A stretch of 64,000 bases of DNA from JADFOI01 sp965218935 (GTDB lineage: Bacteria; Acidobacteriota; UBA6911; RPQK01; JADFOI01), in the NCBI GenBank assembly GCA_965218935.1, contig CBDCMH010000005.1:310001-374000 (forward strand), in the 5' to 3' direction. The notes under the pieces are model-generated. The model was not told where the DNA came from, ran no database searches, and saw only the letters and a list, made by a program, of their open reading frames with translations. How positions within the stretch are numbered: position 1 is the stretch's first letter; every line of letters begins with the position of its first letter. The position numbers and the translations under genes are program-made. Shown in pieces: positions 50,991 through 59,344 of the stretch.

Positions 50991-51833
50991 ATGCCTTCAC
51001 TTTGGTCCGGATCCATTACCTTCGGATTGGTCTCCATTCCCGTTCGATTGGAAACATCCCAGCGAAACAAAGGCCTCAACTTCAACATGCTGCATGACAA
51101 GTGTCAGCAGCGGGTCAATCAGAAGTACTACTGCTCCACCTGCGACCAATACCTGGAGAGACACGAGCTGGTTCGAGGTTACGAACACGAGAAGGATCAC
51201 TACGTGCTCATGGACAAGGGAGATTTCGAGAAGGCAGAGGGTCAAGCCTCCCGAAACATCGAGGTGATCGCTTTCGTAAATCGTTCGGAACTGCGACCCG
51301 CTCACTTCAACAAAACCTACTACTTGGTTCCTGAAGAGGGAACCGAAAAGGGCTATCTTCTCCTTCTCAAGGGTATGCAGCAAACCGATACGGTAGCCAT
51401 GACCCGCTTCGTGATGCGCAGAAAGGAATATATCGGAGCCGTCGGGTTTTCCGACCAGGGACTGATGCTCCATATCCTTTTCCATAAGGGGGAGTTTACA
51501 CGGATGGAAGAAGTGACAAAGCTTCCTGAGGTCGAATTGAAGGCCAAGGAATTGGACCTGGCCAAGCAGATCATTGAAAACCTGAGAGAGGAATTTTCTG
51601 AGGAAATGCTGGATGACCGGTATCGATCGCGGCTCCTGGAGCTCATTCGGCAAAAGGTGGAAGGTCAGCAGGTTGTCCTGGCAGACAAGAAAAGGCCAGC
51701 CAAGGTGGTGGACCTTATGGACGCTTTAAAACGCAGTCTCGACGCCACCGCCGGGAAAAAGCCTGCTGCACGTGTCGGCCTAAAAGCAGCTGGCCAGCAA
51801 AAGGAAGAGAAGCAAAGAAAGAAACGCGCATAA
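50991..51833 (+). CDS. ku: Non-homologous end-joining protein Ku
   Basis: 280 residues: a bacterial Ku core (SLWSGSITFGLVSIPVRL, the DNA-encircling beta-barrel) and a lysine/arginine-rich C-terminal tail (KKPAARVGLKAAGQQKEEKQ). Ku binds double-strand ends and recruits LigD; a LigD-type polymerase gene lies at 63041-63982. The MerR-TPR gene begins 2 nt after its stop, so the two are cotranscribed. Confidence 0.95.
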   Translation: MPSLWSGSITFGLVSIPVRLETSQRNKGLNFNMLHDKCQQRVNQKYYCSTCDQYLERHELVRGYEHEKDHYVLMDKGDFEKAEGQASRNIEVIAFVNRSELRPAHFNKTYYLVPEEGTEKGYLLLLKGMQQTDTVAMTRFVMRRKEYIGAVGFSDQGLMLHILFHKGEFTRMEEVTKLPEVELKAKELDLAKQIIENLREEFSEEMLDDRYRSRLLELIRQKVEGQQVVLADKKRPAKVVDLMDALKRSLDATAGKKPAARVGLKAAGQQKEEKQRKKRA

Positions 51834-51834
51834 T

Positions 51835-52728
51835 ATGCTGAACTGCTTCAGCACCCGAGATGCTTCCAATATCCTGGGAATCAAGACGGGGCGTCTGCGC
51901 TACTGGAAGCGAATCGGGCTGGTCACACCCAGCAACTTAAAGAAAGGCAGAAGCTATTACGATTTTCAGGACCTGATCTGTCTAAAAACCGCACAAGGCC
52001 TCGTTGTCCAAGGCCTTCAAGCCACCAAAATGAGAAACGGCGTTGAATCTCTCAAAAGGAAATTCCCCGGTTTGGACAACTACTTGGCCAATAAGCGTGT
52101 TTATGTCTTTGGCTTCCATGCCATCATCCGTCACAAAGACCGTTTCATCGAACCCCAAACCGGGCAGTTGCTTTTCGAGTTCGACTTAGACGATTTCGCC
52201 GAAGAAGTGAAGAATCGGGTCAAACACTTCGATTCCGAAAAAACAGCGGAAAGTTGGTTCCAACAGGGGCTGAGGTATGACTCGAGTAAAGAAACGTATC
52301 CACTCGCTCTTGAGGCCTACCAGAAAGCGGTGGAGCTCGATCCGAACTTTGAGGACGCTTACGTCAATATGGGAAATGTCTACTACCTGCAAGAGCTGTT
52401 CGTTGATGCTGAGCGCTGTTACCGGCTTGCTATTGCCTGTGACCCGGATCATGCCAAGGCTTACTTTAATCTGGGCAACACCTTGGATGAACTCCATTGC
52501 ATCCAAGAAGCGGTGGAATGCTTTCAGAAATCGCTGGAGAAAGACCCCCACTTTCCGGATGCCCATTACAATCTTGCCGCCACTTGTGAGAAACTAGGTC
52601 TATGGGACACGGCCTTTACACACTGGAAGACCTATCTCAACCTGGATCCTGTGAGCAGACACGCAGATTTCGCCCGCAAACGCATCAAATTGCTGCAGTC
52701 CGATCTAGCACCCCGCTCGCAGACGTGA
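51835..52728 (+). CDS. MerR-family HTH protein with TPR domain
   Basis: 297 residues. The N-terminal ~75 residues are a MerR winged helix (FSTRDASNILGIKTGRLRYWKRIGL), followed by a linker and, from ~145, three to four TPRs (ALEAYQKAVELDPNFEDAYVNMGN, DHAKAYFNLGNTL). It may be a DNA-binding regulator that docks a partner protein. Its position directly behind ku suggests a role linked to end joining or damage response; that is inference. Confidence 0.85.
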   Translation: MLNCFSTRDASNILGIKTGRLRYWKRIGLVTPSNLKKGRSYYDFQDLICLKTAQGLVVQGLQATKMRNGVESLKRKFPGLDNYLANKRVYVFGFHAIIRHKDRFIEPQTGQLLFEFDLDDFAEEVKNRVKHFDSEKTAESWFQQGLRYDSSKETYPLALEAYQKAVELDPNFEDAYVNMGNVYYLQELFVDAERCYRLAIACDPDHAKAYFNLGNTLDELHCIQEAVECFQKSLEKDPHFPDAHYNLAATCEKLGLWDTAFTHWKTYLNLDPVSRHADFARKRIKLLQSDLAPRSQT

Positions 52729-52746
52729 CCTCACTTATCATCACTC

Positions 52747-52808
52747 TAGTGTCTCGTCCCAGGAATACCTCGCCACAAATGTCAAGGTATTCCTGGGACG
52801 AGACACTA
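52747..52808. repeat. Family A repeat reduced to its two ends (copy A5)
   Basis: 62 bp: 24-bp perfect inverted ends (TAGTGTCTCGTCCCAGGAAT... and its reverse complement) around a 14-nt loop CGCCACAAATGTCA. It looks like an internal deletion of the full element. It lies 14 bp upstream of the DtxR gene start. Confidence 0.88.
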
Positions 52809-52822
52809 GGGATTACGGGGCC

Positions 52823-53476
52823 ATGATTAGTCGGGCGATGGAAGACTACCTCAAGGCGATTTACCAGTCCGCCGGGGACGATGGAAAGGTTTCCACCTCG
52901 AATTTGGCCCAGCAGATGAACTGTTCACCCGCCAGTGTGACGAATATGCTGCAAAAACTTTCCGAACTGAAGCTGGTCGAGTATGAACCTTATCAGGGTG
53001 TGACTCTAACTCTGACAGGCAGAAACATTGCCTTGGAAATCCTTCGCCATCACCGGTTAATCGAACTCTATCTTGCAGATGTCCTGGGCTACAGTTGGGA
53101 TAAGGTGCATGCTGAAGCTGAGCAACTGGAGCATGTTATTTCCGAAGAGTTCGAAGAAAGGATTGATCAGGCTCTGGGCCATCCAACCATCGATCCACAC
53201 GGAGATCCCATTCCCACCAAAGAAGGAAAGATTACAGTGCCCCCGCTTCAACCCCTGTGGGAAACCCCTGGCGGTGAGAAGGTGAAGGTATGCCGCGTCA
53301 GCGATCGGGACCCGGAAGTGTTGCGCTATTTGGCTACCATAGGAATCTTCCCCGATGTGGAAATCAACGTGCTCAAGAAAAGCCCCTTCAACGGCCCCAT
53401 CCACGTCAAGATCAATGATAGCGAACACAGCCTCAGTGAAGAACTAGCCAACCAAATTTTCGTCGTTTCAAAATGA
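52823..53476 (+). CDS. DtxR/MntR-family metal-dependent repressor
   Basis: 217 residues. An N-terminal winged helix (MEDYLKAIYQSAGDDGKVSTS; recognition helix SPASVTNMLQKL), a dimerisation domain with metal ligands (HHRLIELYL, HAEAEQLEHVISEEFEERI, HPTIDPHGDPIP) and a C-terminal FeoA/SH3 domain. It represses metal uptake genes when Mn2+ or Fe2+ is bound. It overlaps the acyl-CoA synthetase start by 4 nt (ATGA). Confidence 0.92.
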   Translation: MISRAMEDYLKAIYQSAGDDGKVSTSNLAQQMNCSPASVTNMLQKLSELKLVEYEPYQGVTLTLTGRNIALEILRHHRLIELYLADVLGYSWDKVHAEAEQLEHVISEEFEERIDQALGHPTIDPHGDPIPTKEGKITVPPLQPLWETPGGEKVKVCRVSDRDPEVLRYLATIGIFPDVEINVLKKSPFNGPIHVKINDSEHSLSEELANQIFVVSK

Positions 53477-55065
53477 AGGTTCCTTTGACCCAGATTCGGT
53501 TTCTTTACCGAGCACGGGACCAGTTTGGCGAAAAGGTAGGTGTAGTGGATGGCGAGCAATCCTGGACTTATAAACAGTACTTCCAACGTTGTCACAGCCT
53601 GGCCAATCTCCTTCTTTCCTGGAAGCTCGATCCTTCTTCCCGAGTCGCTTTCCTGTCTTACAACACCCATCATCTTCTTGAGGCTTATTACGGTGTTGTC
53701 CTGGGCCGCTGTATCTTCCTACCTTTGAATATCCGTCTGTCTACCCAGGACTTTCGCTTCATCCTCAATGATTGTGAGGCTCAGTGCCTCTTTTTCCATC
53801 CCGACTTTGCGCCCATCGTGGAAGAGATCAGACCTCATTTGAAGACGGTGAAGCAGTTTGTCTTGCTGGAACCAGACCCCGACTCCCATTGGAGTGACAC
53901 TGAGGTCTACGATCAACTGCTGGATCAACAGCCGGATCAACTGGATTTCGACCTTCTACAGGTCAACGAAGATACGGTGGCTGAGCTCTTCTACACCTCA
54001 GGCACCACCGATCAAGCCAAGGGTGTTATGCTCACCCATCGTAATCTCTACTTGCATGCCCTTGAGGCAGCAATCGCTGTAGGCATCAAAGAAAGCGATG
54101 TCCAGCTGCATGCCATCCCCCTGTTTCACGTCAATGGTTGGGGCACACCTCAGTATGTGACCTGTGTCGGAGGACAGCACATCATGCTTAAGCAGTTCGA
54201 ACCCCAACAGGTTTTCGAGCAGATCCAGCGCCACAAAGTCACACGTTTCTCGCTCGTCCCCACAATGGCCATCGCACTCATCAACTATCCGGACCGCCAG
54301 AAATATGATGTGTCTTCGATAGGTAAGATCATGGTGGGCGGAGCCGCAGCCCATCCAGACCTGGTTCGCCGGGTGGAACAGACCTTCCAGTGCGAATGTC
54401 TGGCCGGCTACGGGTTGACCGAAACCTCGCCCATCCTTACGGTCGCTTCACCGAAAACCTACCTCAAAGCGGATCAGAACAGGCGTTGTGAAATTCAAGC
54501 CATGACCGGTTACCCCATCCCCGGCGTGGAGCTGAGAATATTGGACGAAAAGGACCGAGACCTCCCCTGGGATGGCGTATCCATGGGTGAGATCGTGGTG
54601 CGCGGGGACATGGTCATGGAAGGATACTGGAAAAGACCCAATGAGACCGAGGAAGCCTTTCGGGGTGAATGGTTCCACACCGGGGATATGGCAACAGTCT
54701 CCCCGGAAGGCTATGTTCTCATCCAGGATCGCAAGAAAGATATTATTATCAGCGGCGGAGAAAACATCTCCAGTCTAGAGGTAGAAAAAGCCTTATTGGC
54801 TCATCCAGCTGTTTTGGAATGTGCGGTGATCCCCGTACCTCATCCCACCTGGGGAGAAGTACCCAGAGGCCTGGTTGTGGTAAAGCCAGACCAGCAGATT
54901 TCAGAGCAGAAGCTCATCGAGCACTGCCGAACAAATCTGGCCGGGTTCAAGGTTCCTAAAGGGATTGACTTCCTCGACTCCCTGCCCAAGGGAGGCACCG
55001 GGAAGATTCTTAAACGAGAGCTCCGCGAGCCCTACTGGAAGGGACACACCAAGCGAGTCCATTGA
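53473..55065 (+). CDS. AMP-binding acyl-CoA synthetase
   Basis: 530 residues of the ANL superfamily: P-loop-like LFYTSGTTDQAKGVMLTHRN, GYGLTETSP, WFHTGDMATVSPEGYV, DRKKDIIISGGENIS and the C-terminal catalytic lysine in GKILKRELRE. It activates a carboxylic acid as an acyl-adenylate and transfers it to CoA; chain length cannot be told. It is translationally coupled to the DtxR gene. Confidence 0.92.
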   Translation: MKVPLTQIRFLYRARDQFGEKVGVVDGEQSWTYKQYFQRCHSLANLLLSWKLDPSSRVAFLSYNTHHLLEAYYGVVLGRCIFLPLNIRLSTQDFRFILNDCEAQCLFFHPDFAPIVEEIRPHLKTVKQFVLLEPDPDSHWSDTEVYDQLLDQQPDQLDFDLLQVNEDTVAELFYTSGTTDQAKGVMLTHRNLYLHALEAAIAVGIKESDVQLHAIPLFHVNGWGTPQYVTCVGGQHIMLKQFEPQQVFEQIQRHKVTRFSLVPTMAIALINYPDRQKYDVSSIGKIMVGGAAAHPDLVRRVEQTFQCECLAGYGLTETSPILTVASPKTYLKADQNRRCEIQAMTGYPIPGVELRILDEKDRDLPWDGVSMGEIVVRGDMVMEGYWKRPNETEEAFRGEWFHTGDMATVSPEGYVLIQDRKKDIIISGGENISSLEVEKALLAHPAVLECAVIPVPHPTWGEVPRGLVVVKPDQQISEQKLIEHCRTNLAGFKVPKGIDFLDSLPKGGTGKILKRELREPYWKGHTKRVH

Positions 55066-55103
55066 GGCGCGCTCTGGGCGGGCAGAAAATAGAAGATAGA
55101 AAA

Positions 55104-55192
55104 AAAGACTTCGTTTTGAATTTTGGGATTTGGGATTTTGAATTTCCGGTCTCCGGCCGGTGATTTTGAATTTCAGCCGGTCTGCCGGCTGT
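55104..55192. repeat. Family G motif (GGATTTTGAATTTC, TTTCAGCCGGTCTGCCGG)
   Basis: TTTTGAATTTTGGGATTTGG units followed by TTTCAGCCGGTCTGCCGGC. The same pair of motifs recurs at 58468-58530. On the minus strand the NYN gene stop (TGA) begins the GCCGGCAGACCGGC hairpin. Confidence 0.6.
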
Positions 55193-55971
55193 CACTTCCT
55201 TCTTTCCTGGGTTTTCCCGAATCCACTGACCACATAGGTGCCGCTGCGGGAATCCTCACGAAGGACAACCAGACCATTCTTCTCAGCGTCCTGCAGCAGC
55301 TCGCCGAAGGCCCGATAGCCATAGCGGCCTTCATTAAAAGCCGGCTGCTTGCGCTTCATCGTCTGCTTCACCATCGAAGAGTAGAGAATGTCCTTATTCT
55401 CTCGCATCAGTGCACTGACGGCCTCGATCAACAGCTGAAAAGCAGGACGCTTCTCTTTGGAGATTTCTTGGGTGAGTCGGGGAGGCGTCGTTGCAACCTG
55501 ATCGAGTTCTTCGTAAAAAATGAACTCATCACAATTCTCAATCAGTAAGGCCGAGGCTGAACCCTGGGTTGCCAAGCCTATGACCGATTTGCCATTCTCC
55601 TTCAATTTGGAAACCAGAGGAGAAAAGTCACTGTCTCCCGAAACGATGACAAAGGTATCGATATGATCCTTGCTATAGCAAAGGTCCATAGCATCGACAC
55701 AGAGACGGATATCGGCCGAGTTCTTCCCGGTTTGACTTCGCTTCGGTATATCCACCATTTCAAAGGCAGCATCGTGAAGCTGCTGCTTAAAGGGTCCAAA
55801 ACGGCCCCAGTCGCAGTAGGCCTTTTTCACCATCACTCTACCCTTCTCCACCAGTCGTTCCAAGATCTTTTGGATTTGGAACTGCTTCTTGAGAGTTGAT
55901 TTTTCGAATCCCAGAGCAAGATTTTCAAAGTCGAGGAAAACAGCCAGTGTCCGATCAGTTTCTGCTCCCAT
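55192..55971 (-). CDS. NYN-domain ribonuclease-like protein with LOTUS (OST-HTH) domain
   Basis: 259 residues from ATG 55971; the frame is open to 56223 but that part lies over IS DNA. The NYN/PIN-like domain (LAVFLDFENLALG, DAMDLCYSKDHIDTFVIVSGDSDFSPLV) has the acidic residues of metal-dependent RNases. The C-terminal ~80 residues (FQLLIEAVSALMRENKD ... GTYVVSGFG) are an OST-HTH/LOTUS RNA-binding domain. It probably acts on RNA. An insertion sequence sits 75 bp upstream. Confidence 0.88.
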   Translation of the reverse strand: MGAETDRTLAVFLDFENLALGFEKSTLKKQFQIQKILERLVEKGRVMVKKAYCDWGRFGPFKQQLHDAAFEMVDIPKRSQTGKNSADIRLCVDAMDLCYSKDHIDTFVIVSGDSDFSPLVSKLKENGKSVIGLATQGSASALLIENCDEFIFYEELDQVATTPPRLTQEISKEKRPAFQLLIEAVSALMRENKDILYSSMVKQTMKRKQPAFNEGRYGYRAFGELLQDAEKNGLVVLREDSRSGTYVVSGFGKTQERRK

Positions 55972-56045
55972 GGCCAGTAGGGTAACATAACCCTCCCCCA
56001 GAAACTCATTCTCAATTTTTGCCCGGTACCACGTTGAACCCCTAC

Positions 56046-57545
56046 CCCGTTGCCTCACGTAAAAATCTATTCCAAAGGGTATTCGTTGCCTCACTAAGAA
56101 TCTATCCGAAAGGGATTGCAAAAAGTGGTGGTAAAAAGCACCAACCAGAGGAGTGGCAACCCCTTGCCCAACACCCGCAGCCTGCAGCAAGAGAAAGATT
56201 TTCACATCCAGCCCGCTTCCCATCGTTTCTTCTGCTCAGGAGTCGGTTTGAGCAAAAGGCAATTCTGAAGCCAGCCGATCTGCCGTGCCAGCTGGGCCGG
56301 ATTGAGCTTCTCATACTCTCGGGCCAGTTCCCGCTTGATCTTGTCCGCCACCTCAGGGGACTCGCAGATCCTCCGGTAGGGAGTTTTCGGCACATCATAC
56401 TTTTTCCAGATCCGAGACCCTCGACGTTGCTTGGCCACCATCTTCATGACCGGCTTGAAAAAGTTGATCTGCAGTCGCAGCCGATCGTACAACTCGTTCA
56501 CCAGCTCCTGTTCTCGCTCTCCCTCGTAGCGAGCATAACCCACGGCCCGCCGAACCACCGAATAGTTTTTCTGCTCCACATAAGGGTTGTCATTCTTGCG
56601 CGAGGGGCGGGTTCGGCTGAAGCTGATCTTTTCCTGCTCACAAAAACGAATCAAGTGCTTGTTGATGAACTCGCTGCCGTTGTCCGAAGCCATCCCCAGC
56701 CAAGGGAAGGGCGAGCGCTTCTGAAGCAGCTTCATCGCTTCCAGGACCCACACCTGGGCCTTATTGCGCACCGCTCGGACCTCTGTCCAGCCCGTGTACA
56801 CGTCCGTCACATCCAGGGTTTGAAGGTAGTCCCCCCGACCCTGGCCTCCCTCATGGCCCACCAGGTCCACTTCCACAAAACCGGGGCGATCCTCCTGCCA
56901 GTCGGCGAAACGCTTGATCGGAATCTGGTGTTTGAGCAGCGTTCCCGGCTTGGTTCCGGATCGTCCTTTGAGACGGTGCTTGCACCTTTCGGGCTCCAGC
57001 AGCCGATCGATGGTGGCGGCGCTGATCTGCATCAACCGCTCATGGGTGCTGGCATCCACTTTCAGTTCCCCATGTCTTTGTAAAATGGGTACCACTTCCG
57101 GCAAAATCGCGACCAGACGTTTGCCACACAAATAGTCCAGTATCTCCCAGATCATCGTCAGCGCCTTTAGAACTTTCTGGTCGTATTTGCGGGCCCGCTC
57201 TCGCCGTACTCTCTTGCCGATATCCCCTACCGCCACCAGCTTGGGGCTCAACCGGATCCGCTTGCCCTGGTGGCGAAGCAGATAGGCTCCATAGCAGCGG
57301 TTGTAGCCCGTCATTTGGGTAAACTCCGTCAACACTTCCCCCTTCACCTTCTTGCCCTTCTTCCGGTAGGGGGGGGCAAAACTTTTGATCAATACACGCT
57401 TTTCTGCCATCGTTAACCTCATTGGTGCCCTCCATTCCTTCATGGAGGACACTTCTATTCCCCTGCTCAGGGCCAGGCAATTTCGAATAGATTTTTTAAT
57501 GAGGCAACGTATCCATTTCGAATAGATTTTTGATGAGGCAATTCG
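56046..57545 (-). mobile_element. Insertion sequence with doubled terminal repeats (rve transposase, ISNCY-like)
   Basis: Each end has two tandem ~35-bp units starting TTGCCTCA (56050 and 56086 on the left; inverted at 57541 and 57507 on the right), with consensus TTGCCTCAnnAAAAATCTAT. CCTAC flanks both sides (56041-56045 and 57546-57550), a likely 5-bp target duplication, which gives a 1500-bp element. It inserted between the divergent NYN and DUF4159 genes. Confidence 0.75.
56202..57422 (-). CDS. DDE-type (rve) transposase
   Basis: 406 residues from ATG 57422 (GGAGGG 5 nt upstream; the frame is open to 57695, outside the element). N-terminal DNA-binding region (EFTQMTGYNRCYGAYLLR), then an integrase core with VEVDLVGHEGG (D), MASDNGSEF (D) and NPYVEQKNYS (E). 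It does not look like IS3 or IS481 and I place it only as IS of a not-yet-classified group. Confidence 0.88.
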   Translation of the reverse strand: MRLTMAEKRVLIKSFAPPYRKKGKKVKGEVLTEFTQMTGYNRCYGAYLLRHQGKRIRLSPKLVAVGDIGKRVRRERARKYDQKVLKALTMIWEILDYLCGKRLVAILPEVVPILQRHGELKVDASTHERLMQISAATIDRLLEPERCKHRLKGRSGTKPGTLLKHQIPIKRFADWQEDRPGFVEVDLVGHEGGQGRGDYLQTLDVTDVYTGWTEVRAVRNKAQVWVLEAMKLLQKRSPFPWLGMASDNGSEFINKHLIRFCEQEKISFSRTRPSRKNDNPYVEQKNYSVVRRAVGYARYEGEREQELVNELYDRLRLQINFFKPVMKMVAKQRRGSRIWKKYDVPKTPYRRICESPEVADKIKRELAREYEKLNPAQLARQIGWLQNCLLLKPTPEQKKRWEAGWM

Positions 57546-57606
57546 CCTACTAGAGTTGTCAGGTCCGGTGCTGTACAATAATGAGAAAAAGGGAAAGGCA
57601 AGAGAG

Positions 57607-58374
57607 GTGGAAGCCCCTCTCACTCCGAGCATGCCCAAGAAAGCAGCATATGTCTTCATCGTCGGCTTAATCGCTCTTGCAGCCTCCGTCGCCACTTTGC
57701 GGGCTCCTCTCTTGGATGATGATCCATCCTACGACCCTTTGGATCCTGCCTACTTCCGGTTCGCTCGCGTTCAGTTTAGCTCCTACTCTTTTGGGAGCCG
57801 GAATCCCGGTTGGGCTCATGACTATCCACGAGCCGAGCGAAATTTGCTAAAGATCCTGTCTGAAGTGACGGGTATCGAGACAACTCCGGATTCCTATGTG
57901 ATCGTTCAGCTCGACGATCCCGCCATTATGAATTACCCGTTCCTTTACTTCAGCGAGCCGGGAACCTGGAACATCACCCTGGAGGAGGCTCAGAACTTCC
58001 GTGAATACCTGCAGCGAGGTGGTTTTGCGATATTCGACGATTTCGACGGTCCGCGAGACTGGGCCAACTTCCAACGCGGCATGAAGATGGTTTTTCCGGA
58101 ACGCAATATGGTCCAGCTCACGATAGAGCACCCTATCTTTCAGTGCTTTTACGCCATCGAAACTCTGGATATGACGCCACCCTATAACGTCAGAGGAGCA
58201 CCGACCTTTTTTGGCCTGGATGATGAAAACGGGCGTCTTCAAGTCATCGCCAATTTCAACAATGACATCGGTGATTTCTGGGAGTGGTCGGACCAGGCTT
58301 GGGTTCCTGTTCAGCTCTCTAACGAGGCCTATAAATTCCGGGTCAATTACATCATCTACGCTTTAACGCACTAG
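57607..58374 (+). CDS. DUF4159-domain membrane-anchored protein
   Basis: 255 residues from GTG 57607 (GGGAAAGG 8 nt upstream; a TACAAT box at 57574-57579). ATG 57631 is the alternative. An N-terminal signal anchor (KKAAYVFIVGLIALAASVA) precedes a DUF4159 domain (FRFARVQFSSYSFG, YPFLYFSEPGTWNITLEEA, RGGFAIFDDFDGPRDW), a Rossmann-like family common beside aerotolerance/MoxR operons. The role is not established. The IS ends 61 bp upstream. Confidence 0.85.
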   Translation: MEAPLTPSMPKKAAYVFIVGLIALAASVATLRAPLLDDDPSYDPLDPAYFRFARVQFSSYSFGSRNPGWAHDYPRAERNLLKILSEVTGIETTPDSYVIVQLDDPAIMNYPFLYFSEPGTWNITLEEAQNFREYLQRGGFAIFDDFDGPRDWANFQRGMKMVFPERNMVQLTIEHPIFQCFYAIETLDMTPPYNVRGAPTFFGLDDENGRLQVIANFNNDIGDFWEWSDQAWVPVQLSNEAYKFRVNYIIYALTH

Positions 58375-58562
58375 CGTGCGCTAGTGCGTTCGTGCTGTCG
58401 TGCTGTCGTGCCTTCGTGCGGGTCAGGGGGTCAGCTCGCCGGGCGCGCTTCGCGCGCGTTCCAGGTCAGGTTTAGAATTTGAGATTTAGAATTTGAGATT
58501 CGGAATTTCAGCCGGTCTGCCGGCTTTGGTCAGCCGGTCAGAGGGTCAGGGGGTCAGGTTCC
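58371..58562. repeat. Composite spacer: family E array, UUCG hairpin, family G and family F motifs
   Basis: Directly after the DUF4159 TAG come TTCGTGCTGTCGTGCTGTCG units, then GGGCGCGCTTCGCGCGCG (UUCG hairpin), then TTAGAATTTGAGATTTAG units, TTTCAGCCGGTCTGCCGGC, and finally GGTCAGAGGGTCAGGGGG units that reach the stop of the convergent gene. Four otherwise separate spacer motifs are stacked here. Confidence 0.75.
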
Positions 58563-58566
58563 CCTG

Positions 58567-59307
58567 TCACTCATCTTCTTTCTCCCCCTCGATCGGTCCG
58601 TACTGGATTGAGGTATTCACTTCGAACTTCTTAAAATCTTCATACGTAATGAGTTCTCGGACTCGGACCTGCCGCTGTCCGAATCGAAGAATATCGTCTG
58701 CCTCCGTCCAGGTCGGAAACCAATAGTCCCCATCAATCTGCTCGCGAACCGTCTCGAACCTGGGAAACTTGTTGTCTGAGTAATCGGGAACGACCTTACC
58801 TTGGGTCATCACAATCTGGAAGTCGATATCATCCACCCAGATGCGCCCCTTAAAGTAACGCTGCCCTTTCTTGATTTCGCGGGGTTCCACATCAAACTCA
58901 TAGGTATACAGTTCATCGATCAGCTTCTCGCCAAGATACTCAATCCTGTAATTGGGGAGCTCCTCGGTGGTTAAAACAAAAGGCTGCCGATAAATGGCAT
59001 CGTCCAGGTCTTCCTTGCTCACGCCGACCGATCTGAGCTGGCCCCGTTCCTCAAGCGTTCGCGTCTTTCTCTTGCCATCACTGGTGAAATAGACCTCTAC
59101 AGTCATTTCTTGCTCTTCTCTGACGTCTCCATCCAAGCTGAGGACCTGAAACACGATGCGCTGAGTATAAGTGTATTTCTCCCACACCTCCTTGAATTCA
59201 GCCTCTTTGGCAGCAAAGCGTTTGATGATCTCTTCCGGATCCGGATCGGCGGCCATCAGGTTCAATCCGGGAATAGCCAGCAGCAAAATGCATAAAATTC
59301 TTTTCAT
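58567..59307 (-). CDS. LolA/MucB-like periplasmic outer-membrane lipoprotein-sorting protein
   Basis: 246 residues from ATG 59307 (AGAGGA just upstream); the longer frame from 59526 overlaps pfkB. The signal peptide MKRILCILLLAIPGLNLMAA is followed by a half-barrel pattern (YTYTQRIVFQVL, MTVEVYFTSDGKRKTRTLEE, YTYEFDVEPREIKKGQRYF, RIWVDDIDFQIVMTQGK) typical of the LolA/LolB/MucB fold. It is last in the radC-pfkB-lolA-like operon (37-nt gap). Confidence 0.78.
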   Translation of the reverse strand: MKRILCILLLAIPGLNLMAADPDPEEIIKRFAAKEAEFKEVWEKYTYTQRIVFQVLSLDGDVREEQEMTVEVYFTSDGKRKTRTLEERGQLRSVGVSKEDLDDAIYRQPFVLTTEELPNYRIEYLGEKLIDELYTYEFDVEPREIKKGQRYFKGRIWVDDIDFQIVMTQGKVVPDYSDNKFPRFETVREQIDGDYWFPTWTEADDILRFGQRQVRVRELITYEDFKKFEVNTSIQYGPIEGEKEDE

Positions 59308-59344
59308 ATTTCCTCTGATGCACATTTTTTGAAAAAGGCTCTCT

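Noticed and set aside
55972..56223. N-terminal extension of the NYN protein by 84 codons
   Set aside because: It runs into the insertion sequence; the NYN domain starts just after the ATG at 55971.
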